A DNA stretch of 29,334 nt from a virus. The stretch is from IMG/VR virus record IMGVR_UViG_3300047560_000243, positions 1-29,334 of that record. The stretch is one strand, 5' to 3'. The first letter of the stretch is position 1. Each line of letters opens with the position of its first letter. A program made the translations under genes and the position numbers. The notes under the pieces were generated by a model. It saw only the letters and a program-made list of their open reading frames with translations, ran no database searches and was not told where the DNA came from. This document shows, one piece after another, positions 8,106-15,215 of the stretch.

Positions 8106-9889
8106 TACTTCATCGCTTTACGAAGGTCATTGTACAGTTCGTCTTTATGTTCTGGTTTCATCTGGCTGGATAGATGAGAGTGGAACTCTTTCTTCTTACC
8201 AGACGATGCTAGTTCTCTTAACTTAGTGCCAGAGATTCCAGCTACACCCTTAGCGTTTTCGTCACGCTCACCAGATGAGTGGAAGTCGATGCTCTTAAAG
8301 TTGTAGTGACCATGCGCACCCTTGACACCGTTGTACTTCTTAAGAAGTTCGTACATTGGCTTACGGTCTGAACCACCAACGAAGTGTAGATGTGTAACAC
8401 CCTTAGCGTGTAGGTCAGAAGCGTGTTGAAGAACAGTTGGTTTGTCTTTAGAAGCAACCTCAATGTTAGTTCCAGGGAATGCATTACGTGCATGCTTCAA
8501 CTTAGTTTCTGGATCAAGAGGATTCTTACCGTCTTTGGTGTTGTGAGAGTGAGACAAGATTAGAGTATGTCCACCACCAACTTTCTTGGCAGTGTCTTTA
8601 ATAGTCTTCACAACTTCTTCGTGACCAGCAGTTGGAGGATTCATACGTCCATACGCCATCACGTGGTGTACGTCTTTATGCTCTGCAGCATTGGATGGAG
8701 TTCTAGCCTTCAGTAAGTTCTGACGAGCAAACTCTGCACGGTTGACCAACTTGGTTGGTTCAGTAACACCTTTGTGAGTGTGGTTGTATACGAAACCTTC
8801 TGGCTTAGACGCTTCTCCACCGATAGCGTGTTCGTAAGAACCTTCATTAGATTCCAGAGACTTAACCATCTCGTTCTTAGCATTCGCTAAGTGTTGGTGC
8901 ATTTTGAATAGGTTATCATAGTGAGCCTTGTTCTTCTCAATATGATTGACGTGAGTCTTCAGTTCGTCTAACTTAGCGTTCTGAGATTTCTCAGTCTTAA
9001 GTTTACCAACGATTTTCTCGTACTTACCAGCAATGTGTTGCTTTAAACCTTCTGCTGTTGGAGTGCTTCCATCACGGACAGTTTGGTTAATGTAAGTACC
9101 CAGATGCCCAGCTTCACCTTGATGCATCTCAGTGGCTTTGTACATCTTGCTACCATGCTTCTCGTGGATAGCCTTAGCCTTAGATAACTCGTCCAATACT
9201 CTCTTCTGAGATTGTTCAGAATAGTGAGCACCCTTGGCATCGTAGTCAGCTGTGTGATGAAATACGTCTGGGTGTTGTTTGAAGTCAGAAGCATCAACGT
9301 CATGAGTAGCATGCATTGAAGCTAGGTTATGACCATGATACTTGGTGTGAATAACGACACCGATCTTAGACTTCTTGATAGCGTCAGCTTTGTCACCTTT
9401 AGCAGTATAGGTGATAGTGTTCGGAGTGAACGAAACCTTACCGTCTTTATGCTTCTTAAGGTCGTCATGGGTATACATCAAGTCACCTTGATAAACACCT
9501 TCCTTTGGAGCAATCTTAGGGAAATGGTGAAGTGCACTCTTCAGTTTGTCGGCAAGACCTGGAGCATGTCCATGGTTCTTATCAACGTCTTCTGGAGTGT
9601 AGTTAATCTTTGGATTCTTATTGAAGGCAGACTTAGAAGCAACGAAGAACTTACCAGTCTCTGGATGGTGACCAAAGACAACTGATGGCGAACCATCATA
9701 CTTCATTGTCAGCTTATGAGATTGCATTCCCTGCTTTGTGTGGAAATGTGCGCCATGAAGTGCATCATAAGCATGATGGAATCCCTCTGCTCCGTGGAAC
9801 AGAGGACGATCTTCAGCGTGGTGAATGTGCTTTAACTTAGCACCTTCAGCGTTAGCATCTTCAGTTAAGAAATCTAAGAAGTTTAACAT
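8105..9889 (-). CDS. Ligase-like adenylyltransferase fused to HxGH nucleotidylyltransferase, with capsid-targeting-like N-terminus (594 aa)
   Basis: Two catalytic modules are visible. Residues about 20-390 carry the nucleotidyl-transfer motifs of DNA/RNA ligases: motif I KYDGSP (63-68, Lys63 as candidate adenylated residue), a motif III-like GVYQGDLMY (131-139), motif IV EGFVYN (364-369) and motif V TKLVN (379-383). A His/Lys-rich helical insertion (about 225-345) separates them. Residues about 405-594 are a cytidylyl/NMN-adenylyltransferase-like domain with GRMNPPTAGH (414-423) and ISGTKLRE (552-559), both key motifs intact. The N-terminus MLNFLDFLTED matches the peptide on the neighbouring gene. 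It begins 1 nt after the upstream stop. The natural substrate is unknown: RNA or DNA end repair, or nicotinamide-nucleotide chemistry, are possible. I infer that it is packaged and perhaps injected. Confidence 0.7.
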   Translation of the reverse strand: MLNFLDFLTEDANAEGAKLKHIHHAEDRPLFHGAEGFHHAYDALHGAHFHTKQGMQSHKLTMKYDGSPSVVFGHHPETGKFFVASKSAFNKNPKINYTPEDVDKNHGHAPGLADKLKSALHHFPKIAPKEGVYQGDLMYTHDDLKKHKDGKVSFTPNTITYTAKGDKADAIKKSKIGVVIHTKYHGHNLASMHATHDVDASDFKQHPDVFHHTADYDAKGAHYSEQSQKRVLDELSKAKAIHEKHGSKMYKATEMHQGEAGHLGTYINQTVRDGSTPTAEGLKQHIAGKYEKIVGKLKTEKSQNAKLDELKTHVNHIEKNKAHYDNLFKMHQHLANAKNEMVKSLESNEGSYEHAIGGEASKPEGFVYNHTHKGVTEPTKLVNRAEFARQNLLKARTPSNAAEHKDVHHVMAYGRMNPPTAGHEEVVKTIKDTAKKVGGGHTLILSHSHNTKDGKNPLDPETKLKHARNAFPGTNIEVASKDKPTVLQHASDLHAKGVTHLHFVGGSDRKPMYELLKKYNGVKGAHGHYNFKSIDFHSSGERDENAKGVAGISGTKLRELASSGKKKEFHSHLSSQMKPEHKDELYNDLRKAMK

Positions 9890-9890
9890 A

Positions 9891-11111
9891 TTATTTCAAT
9901 CCGAATGCGCCAACGATACCTTTGTGTGGACCAGAAGAACTCTTGGCAGTTAGAGTGGCAAGACGAACTGGCTTACCAGTTTCGCTATGTGTACCTTTGA
10001 TAACTGCAGATGTTCCTTGATGAACAACGTGTAGGTTTTCTGCCTTTGCCATATGCTCATCAGCAATGCCGTGAGATGGCTTAACAATTGCTTCAGAAGA
10101 ACCATCGTTCTTAATCTTGCTGTGAGCAACTGTGTGAGGAATATGAGTCGGTGCTGATACGTGATCACGAACAACTTGACGCAGTTCTTCATCAGACTTC
10201 TTAGACAAACCTTCAGCAACGTGTTTAGCAACAGCAGTCTTTGCTACGATAGAAGACGCTTCAGCAGCGCCAGCACGAGCCTTAGCATGTTGTAAGAATT
10301 CTTGACGCTGAGCATCAGTCTTCATGCTGTCGTGGGCTTGCAGGAATTTACCCAAGTGTTCGTGCATGATAGCGTTCTTCTTGCTTAGAGTCTTACCTTG
10401 TGCAAGTAAACCTTCATACTTGGCATGTTCGCCACGTGCCTTCTCTACGTCCATCTTGTCAATCTTGTACTGGATGTTACGTTGGTCAGCAGAGCCATTG
10501 TAGCCCAAACTTTCCATATGTTTGTGGTGGTTATCTGTAAGAGCCTTCAGGCTACCTTGCTTGAGACCAGCAGTCTTTTCCATAGACTCAAGACCTGGAT
10601 TGCGATAGTTTGGCTCTTGCGAACCATACTTAGCAGAAACGCCATGATAACCAACCTTCTTACCATTCTTATCATGAAGTGTAAGAATCAAGTCAGCGTT
10701 TGAGTTTACGTCTTTAACACCAGTAGTCTTCTCGTGGTCTCCAGGCTTGTTTGGTTTGTCAGCGTTGGATGTCCAGTGCACATCACCAATATGAACGCCA
10801 TTACCTGTGTGACCTTTACTGTCAAGTTCTTTCTTAACAGCTTCCGCAGTTTTCTTAGCGTGGGAGTCGATCTCGTTATAAGCTGCATCACCAATCTTCT
10901 TCTTAAGACGGTCGTGAACTTGTTGAGGTGTACCAGCGTGTTCATCGTTCTCAGACTCAGAACGGTGGTGTAGTGGTAACTGGGTAGACGGGTGTAGGTG
11001 CTTCGCCAGAAGCAGTTCGTGTAGTTTACCCTTGTCGTCGGATTCTACATCGGCGGAAAGTGCTCGCTCTACGAGTAACTCTTCCTTAAGAAATGATTTA
11101 AAGTTCAGCAT
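9891..11111 (-). CDS. Capsid-targeted nuclease-like protein (406 aa)
   Basis: The start at 11111 gives MLNFKSFLKEELLVE, parallel to the next gene's MLNFLDFLTED; a GTG two codons earlier is the alternative. After the N-terminal peptide come a helical region, then about 105-165 (GVHIGDVHWTSNADK ... SNADLILTLHDKNGKKVGYHGVSAKYGSQ). There, an acidic residue on one beta-strand followed by an S-x-K strand resembles the PD-(D/E)xK nuclease core, with Ser in place of the usual acidic residue. The rest is helical and basic, with a beta-rich C-terminus (GTSAVIKGTHSETGKPVRLATLTAK). The overall composition is very rich in Lys, His and Ala. No clear family is recognised, and the nuclease reading is an inference from one motif. 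A late-type gap with promoter-like signals precedes the gene. Confidence 0.6.
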   Translation of the reverse strand: MLNFKSFLKEELLVERALSADVESDDKGKLHELLLAKHLHPSTQLPLHHRSESENDEHAGTPQQVHDRLKKKIGDAAYNEIDSHAKKTAEAVKKELDSKGHTGNGVHIGDVHWTSNADKPNKPGDHEKTTGVKDVNSNADLILTLHDKNGKKVGYHGVSAKYGSQEPNYRNPGLESMEKTAGLKQGSLKALTDNHHKHMESLGYNGSADQRNIQYKIDKMDVEKARGEHAKYEGLLAQGKTLSKKNAIMHEHLGKFLQAHDSMKTDAQRQEFLQHAKARAGAAEASSIVAKTAVAKHVAEGLSKKSDEELRQVVRDHVSAPTHIPHTVAHSKIKNDGSSEAIVKPSHGIADEHMAKAENLHVVHQGTSAVIKGTHSETGKPVRLATLTAKSSSGPHKGIVGAFGLK

Positions 11112-11144
11112 GCTCACTAGCCCTATAAGTAAAATGATAGTTGA

Positions 11145-11173
11145 ATTGTGCCTTAGTTTTGAATTAAAGGCAA
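11145..11173 (-). promoter_or_regulatory. Possible weak sigma70-type promoter overlapping a hairpin
   Basis: TTGCCT (11168-11173) and CACAAT (11145-11150) are separated by 17 bp. The -35 and the first bases of the spacer (TTGCCTTT-ATT) match the strong promoter at 27086-27114, but the -10 fits only 4 of 6. TGCCTT and AAGGCA also form a 6-bp inverted repeat here, so the element could instead be an RNA hairpin after the metallopeptidase gene. Confidence 0.3.
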
Positions 11174-11183
11174 CTAATTACTA

Positions 11184-11900
11184 TTATTTAGGACGGCGAG
11201 ATGCTCGGATCGTTCTGTCGTACTTTCGATCCCACTTGACTATCTGAGACATTAGCTTAGGGATAGCATGGTTATTACGGTAGTCGTAGTCGAACGTCTT
11301 CAGAATGTACTTTAGAGTGTTTGAATCACGCTTTGTTTTAGCACGATTGATTAGGGTTTGGGTTGGAATGTTTGGTCGAAAGACCTTAAAGTCTAGCAGG
11401 ACACAGTGAGCGTATGCCTGAATCTCGTCGAACTCGGAGAGGTACTCTCGTTCGTAGTTCTTCTTAGCTTGCTTGACTTTCTTGTATGGAACAATGTAGT
11501 TGGACCACTGGTCGCATCTTCTATCGAACTGCATGAAGTGAATTAGCTCATGCATTTGGGTTTGTATCAAGCGATACTTGAACTTATCCCAAGAGTCGTC
11601 GGTGAAGTTAAATCTGTCAAAGTTTTGGGAGTAGATGTGTAGTGTACACTGGCGATTGTTTGGGTCGTATTCCCCTCCTGCAGCGACATAGGTGTCGTAC
11701 AGTTTCGCCTTAGATTTTTGTGGTCTGAACTCTACTCTGGTTCGCCACTTTTTGAAGTAGTTGGAGAGACCCTTACTATCATTGCGATAGTTATCAAGAT
11801 CTCTCCACACTTTGCTTGGAACAAACTTAGCCCTAAATGGACGCTCATAGAAGTTGAGTAAGTCCATCCAGTCGAAGTCGGCAGTCTCTAGGAATTTCAT
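11184..11900 (-). CDS. HExxH metallopeptidase-like protein (238 aa)
   Basis: Residues 117-121 read HELIH, a perfect HExxH zinc-binding and catalytic motif. They are followed about 35 residues later by SEFDEIQAYAH (155-165), where Glu156 or Glu159 could be the third zinc ligand, as in gluzincin-type enzymes. The surrounding protein is rich in basic and aromatic residues and has no signal peptide, so it should act in the cytoplasm or the virion. The start has a clear AGGAG site 6 nt upstream and a 21-nt gap from the kinase gene. It is the last gene of the replication/modification block. The substrate is unknown; host-protein cleavage or virion maturation are both possible. Confidence 0.7.
   Translation of the reverse strand: MKFLETADFDWMDLLNFYERPFRAKFVPSKVWRDLDNYRNDSKGLSNYFKKWRTRVEFRPQKSKAKLYDTYVAAGGEYDPNNRQCTLHIYSQNFDRFNFTDDSWDKFKYRLIQTQMHELIHFMQFDRRCDQWSNYIVPYKKVKQAKKNYEREYLSEFDEIQAYAHCVLLDFKVFRPNIPTQTLINRAKTKRDSNTLKYILKTFDYDYRNNHAIPKLMSQIVKWDRKYDRTIRASRRPK
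11185..11192 (-). promoter_or_regulatory. Late-promoter-like octamer (CCTAAATA)
   Basis: CCTAAATA followed by ATAGTA matches the string before the 847-residue gene (5961-5974). It overlaps the metallopeptidase stop codon and would give a leader of about 65 nt for the first gene of the structural block at 11111. The repeated longer context is the main support. Confidence 0.4.
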
Positions 11901-11921
11901 ATGCTCCTAGAAAGGACTTGC

Positions 11922-12464
11922 TTACTTGGCTAAGTGTTTCTCCAAGAATCCAAGAACCTTTCCTTGCTCCTCTAAGTTAGTGTTTACAAACTCAGTAATA
12001 TATGGCATCAAGTCAAAGTTAGACAGTAGGTTACTATATTTAGTTGCTCTGCCTTTTAGGAAAGTCTCGGACTGGTCTGAACCACGATCCACATAACGCT
12101 GTTTTAGAGTGGCGTCTGGGACTTTGAGATAGACCACCTGAAGGTCTGTCTCAGGCTGGTTCATGGCGAACTCCAAGAAAGACTGGTTGAAGATTCGGTC
12201 ACCTTCAAAGAGGATGTTGGACTTAGTCTCGGTTACAAACTCTTGAGCGATAGGCTGAACAGCCATGGACAGTCGGTCGGTGCCAGCAAAAGTCTCACCG
12301 TCTTCGTACTTACCTAGGATGTATAGGTCTAGTTCTTTACAGTAGAGAGCAGGGAGCATCTTCTTAGGTTCAACCTTCTCCCAAGTATGGGCTTCCATGA
12401 ACTTACGGAACAATGTAGTCTTACCAGTTCCAGGCTGACCACCAACAGCAATTAGTTTACGCAT
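11922..12464 (-). CDS. P-loop kinase, candidate DNA-base kinase (180 aa)
   Basis: The start at 12464 is chosen because GAGG lies 6 nt upstream; an ATG at 12476 is also in frame. A Walker A motif GGQPGTGKTT (residues 8-17) follows a short beta strand (MRKLIAV). Later come SNILFEGDRIF, a likely acid-ending strand, and a lid-like segment (KQRYVDRGSDQSETFLKGRATKY) with arginines that could contact phosphates. The size and layout match nucleoside/nucleotide-kinase-like P-loop proteins, not AAA+ ATPases. It lies two genes downstream of the amino acid:DNA transferase-like gene. In thymidine-hypermodifying phages a P-loop kinase phosphorylates 5-hydroxymethyl-uracil in DNA before amine transfer, and this is a candidate for that role. 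A deoxynucleotide monophosphate kinase is the alternative. Confidence 0.7.
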   Translation of the reverse strand: MRKLIAVGGQPGTGKTTLFRKFMEAHTWEKVEPKKMLPALYCKELDLYILGKYEDGETFAGTDRLSMAVQPIAQEFVTETKSNILFEGDRIFNQSFLEFAMNQPETDLQVVYLKVPDATLKQRYVDRGSDQSETFLKGRATKYSNLLSNFDLMPYITEFVNTNLEEQGKVLGFLEKHLAK

Positions 12465-12879
12465 TACGTGCCTCATTAATTAGGTTTTTCAATTCGTCTT
12501 CTGTGAACACCCATACTCTTCCAATGAAATGGTGCACATCAGCATCAACGTCTTTCTTCTTAGTGAACGTTGCTTTCTTAATTATATCTCTCGCAAGATT
12601 CTTAGACAAGTTTTCTTTGATCTCGTCTGCAAAGGTTGGCACAGTTTCCTTCAACTTCATGAACTCGTGTTCTTGCAGTTTGTGGTCAACTGTGAACTTG
12701 TTAAACGAACGTGTGTCCAGAAAACCTTCCATATCGAAGTGTTTACCAGCGCTGACATTACTGACAGTTGTTATTGGCATTGAGATAGCAGTACCCAATG
12801 CACCAAATGTATTTCCATCAATCATACCAGTACCAAGATAGTCTTGTATGTTGATCGTTTTCATTAAATCGTCACCCAT
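12457..12879 (-). CDS. Unknown protein inside the modification cluster (140 aa)
   Basis: No family is recognised. The protein has a Gly/Thr-rich N-terminal part (IQDYLGTGMIDGNTFGALGTAISMP), a central HFDMEGFLDTRSFNKFTVDHKLQEHEF segment, and a helical, charged C-terminal half (ADEIKENLSKNLARDIIKKATFTKKK ... VWVFTEDELKNLINEARN). The start at 12879 overlaps the upstream stop as TAATG and has GGAG about 9 nt upstream; an ATG six codons in (12864) is the alternative. Its stop region overlaps the kinase start. Being wedged between the transferase-like gene and the kinase, with overlaps on both sides, suggests a role in the same process, perhaps as a partner subunit. Confidence 0.65.
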   Translation of the reverse strand: MGDDLMKTINIQDYLGTGMIDGNTFGALGTAISMPITTVSNVSAGKHFDMEGFLDTRSFNKFTVDHKLQEHEFMKLKETVPTFADEIKENLSKNLARDIIKKATFTKKKDVDADVHHFIGRVWVFTEDELKNLINEARNA

Positions 12880-13895
12880 TAAAAATTCTCCAGTCCAACC
12901 AATACTGGTTGCTCATCATCAAATAACCACTCCAAGTTCTCCAGCTTACCAGAGTTTAAGAATGAACTAAATCTTTCCTTATTGATTCCAACGTCACGGT
13001 CAAGTCTCAAGTCGATAGTCTCGTTTCGTGCTTGCCACATAACATCCCAATCAATACCATACCAACCATCAGATTGACACTGTTTGATTTCTTCAGCTTG
13101 TCGATCCAGATAGTATCCAAGATAGCGACCACGGCTAACTCTGAAGATCTTCTTGAATGAACACAAGCAGGTTTCCATAGTGAAGAAGTCAATCTGACTC
13201 GCTAACTCAGGAAAGCGTTGAACCATTTCCACCCTGATGCTTTCGCCCATTGCTTCAAGGTCTGTGTACTCGCTTCCAGTAAGTTTTCGATCGTAATCGT
13301 CATCCCTGCCAAGGGCAAGAAGTAATCCATTACGATGAGAACGGGAGCCATCATAATCACTAAGCATAAGAGAACTAGGCACAACGTCAAGTCCAGCAGT
13401 GTGCTTAAGATGCTGCATATAGAACCAAGTAGAATAACGACCGAACTTATGAAGCTGTCCTTTAAGAACGTCCCACAGAGCATCAAAGTTTTCTTTAGCA
13501 TCACCGACGTAGTACGATTCGAGTGTTTCACGTTGAGTCTTCTTTCCAATAAAATTCTGATACGATTCAAACATTGCTGGAAGATGACCCTTGTTCCATT
13601 TCGTATCAGTCTGGTAACGTAGTCGTTTGTAGTTGGTAGTATTCCATTGAGTCATACGATCGACAGTTGCCAATTCGTAGTCAGGGAATTCGTTCATCAG
13701 AACCCATGCAGTTGGGAGATAGTAAGTGTTACCATACAACCAGCAAAGCCACAGTCGTTGTTCGTCATTATGTTCGTATCGTTTGTTAAGATAGTTCGTA
13801 GCCCATACAGCTGGGTCACAGTCATCATACTTCAACGACCAAGCATACCAACGAATGAACGCTTCACGTCTGTTTTCTTTTTTTCTGTAATCCAT
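12879..13895 (-). CDS. Amino acid:DNA transferase / 5-hmdU-kinase-helical-domain-like protein (338 aa)
   Basis: The sequence is aromatic and helical, with strongly patterned blocks: WLYGNTYYLPTAW (52-64), RLRYQTDTKWNKGHLP (91-106), FGRYSTWFYMQ (151-161) and SDYDGSRSHRNG (179-190). I recall these from the group first predicted as alpha-glutamyl/putrescinyl-thymine pyrophosphorylases (Iyer, Aravind and colleagues). Members were later shown to act as amino acid:DNA transferases or to form the helical part of 5-hydroxymethyl-dU DNA kinases in hypermodifying phages. There is no P-loop, so the kinase activity would come from the neighbouring 180-aa protein. The C-terminus VGLENF resembles the SLEDFF ends of neighbouring proteins. 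Both ends overlap adjacent genes as TAATG. The family call is moderately secure; the substrate is not known. Confidence 0.65.
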   Translation of the reverse strand: MDYRKKENRREAFIRWYAWSLKYDDCDPAVWATNYLNKRYEHNDEQRLWLCWLYGNTYYLPTAWVLMNEFPDYELATVDRMTQWNTTNYKRLRYQTDTKWNKGHLPAMFESYQNFIGKKTQRETLESYYVGDAKENFDALWDVLKGQLHKFGRYSTWFYMQHLKHTAGLDVVPSSLMLSDYDGSRSHRNGLLLALGRDDDYDRKLTGSEYTDLEAMGESIRVEMVQRFPELASQIDFFTMETCLCSFKKIFRVSRGRYLGYYLDRQAEEIKQCQSDGWYGIDWDVMWQARNETIDLRLDRDVGINKERFSSFLNSGKLENLEWLFDDEQPVLVGLENF

Positions 13896-14536
13896 TATTT
13901 CAAAAAATCTTCAAGTGATGGTTGATCCATCAATGCGTCACGAAGCCATGCCTTACCGACATATTCGATGGCTTCCTTAGTTTTTGCTTTCTTCTTATCA
14001 CCCCACTTGTAGGAATCTAATCCTTCTTTACGGAATTGCTCTCTAGCTTTGTAGGGAGGTAAAGATTGTAGTGGGCTGACGATGGCTGTGTCACGCCATG
14101 CGATTTGTTCTGCACGTGTAGCGAATAGTGGCTGGTCTGAGCGGAGTGAACCAGTGGGGTCAACTGCCCAAAAGACCAAGCCATTCCGTAAGTGCCAAGT
14201 GACTGACGTTGGTGTGCATGATATTTTGAGTCGTTGGGTTTTTCTTTCTTCGACTGCGTATTTGATCCACGCATCCCAGCATTTTGATGCATAACCTTTT
14301 CCTTCTTTACCTTCGATTGTGACAATTTCGTAGAGGTTGGCATATCCGTCTCGGTTAAATGTAGCGAAGATTAAACAAACAACTTCACCATTGTCTTCAT
14401 AAGCCATCGGTGGACACTTCTCGTAGTTCTTAAAGCGATACCACAATGAGTGTGCAGCCGATAAGAACTTGGTGTTCTTACCAGCTGGCGAGTTTTTAAT
14501 AATCTCTTCTACTCGTGTAGAGTTAACAAAGTTCAT
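13895..14536 (-). CDS. GNAT-like N-acyltransferase with clamp-binding-like C-terminus (213 aa)
   Basis: The start at 14536 (MNFVNSTRVEE) is preferred; a GTG at 14557 is an in-frame alternative. A GNAT core is visible: beta strand EVVCLIFATF, strand NLYEIVTIE, then GKEGKGYAS (76-84), which fits the acetyl-CoA pyrophosphate loop (Q/R-x-x-G-x-G/A), helix KCWDAWIKYAVEE, strand RLKISC and a C-terminal segment ending the fold. The last residues, QPSLEDFLK, match the C-termini of the DNA polymerase (SLEDFFG) and the TET-like enzyme (SLEGFF). The gene overlaps the amidotransferase gene by 14 nt and ends on TAATG with the transferase-like gene. The context suggests acylation of an amine placed on DNA, but protein or small-molecule substrates are not excluded. 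Confidence 0.65.
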   Translation of the reverse strand: MNFVNSTRVEEIIKNSPAGKNTKFLSAAHSLWYRFKNYEKCPPMAYEDNGEVVCLIFATFNRDGYANLYEIVTIEGKEGKGYASKCWDAWIKYAVEERKTQRLKISCTPTSVTWHLRNGLVFWAVDPTGSLRSDQPLFATRAEQIAWRDTAIVSPLQSLPPYKAREQFRKEGLDSYKWGDKKKAKTKEAIEYVGKAWLRDALMDQPSLEDFLK

Positions 14537-15215
14537 ATTCTTGTAAGTCCTTGGCACCTTCGATGACTACCTTTTCCATAGTCATTGCAAGGTTCTCATC
14601 AAACGTAGTGTAGTGGTTCATTAAAAGATTCACAGGTGATCCTCCAGCATTTGCACGCTCAGGAATATTCCATGTAGAAGTAATTATACACCCACTAGGC
14701 ACAGATGTCAAATATAATGGACGCTTACCGTTGCGATAGACTCGCAACTTCTTATCAACATGCAACTCGCAAACTGCAAGAGAGGAGTCTTTCCAATGTT
14801 CCAATGGTGAGTGGTCTTCCAACGAACGGAGCAATAACTCAGTATCGTTCTTACCTTCACACTTGTAACCGTAGATAGTTTCCCAGTCTTCGTATAGTTC
14901 TTGGGTGATAACACCGTTGTGAACTACAGAAACTTTATCATTAGCAATTGGTTGATTGTGCTCAAGATCGCTAGTGGAATAACGACAGTGCCCAACCATA
15001 TACAGATTTCCATCTTCATTAACATAGTCAGCAAACTTAAAAGGAAACTGATCAGCTGGGACTGGTCGTTTATCCGTTACAATCTCTCCACCTTTAATGT
15101 AGGAGATACCAGTAGCATGCATCCCACGAATCTTAGACTCGTGGAATACACGTAGCAGCATTTCAAAGTCCTCTGGACGAGGACTCTTTAGGATTGCTCC
15201 AATGACAGCACACAT
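14523..15215 (-). CDS. Class II (Ntn-hydrolase) glutamine amidotransferase (230 aa)
   Basis: The protein begins MCAVIGAIL, placing the nucleophile at Cys2, to be exposed when Met1 is removed. Other class II motifs are present: RGMHATGISY (residues 30-39), VGHCRYSTSD with the glutamine-binding Arg, VVHNGVIT for the oxyanion hole, KNDTELLLRSL and YRNGKRPLYLTS. Such domains release ammonia from glutamine and pass it to a synthase. Here the domain stands alone with no synthase fused, so the ammonia acceptor must be another protein, probably encoded next door. It starts with a TAATG overlap on the TET-like gene and overlaps the GNAT gene. In this context it likely supplies nitrogen for a base modification. 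The enzyme class is very secure; the pathway is an inference. Confidence 0.9.
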   Translation of the reverse strand: MCAVIGAILKSPRPEDFEMLLRVFHESKIRGMHATGISYIKGGEIVTDKRPVPADQFPFKFADYVNEDGNLYMVGHCRYSTSDLEHNQPIANDKVSVVHNGVITQELYEDWETIYGYKCEGKNDTELLLRSLEDHSPLEHWKDSSLAVCELHVDKKLRVYRNGKRPLYLTSVPSGCIITSTWNIPERANAGGSPVNLLMNHYTTFDENLAMTMEKVVIEGAKDLQEYELC

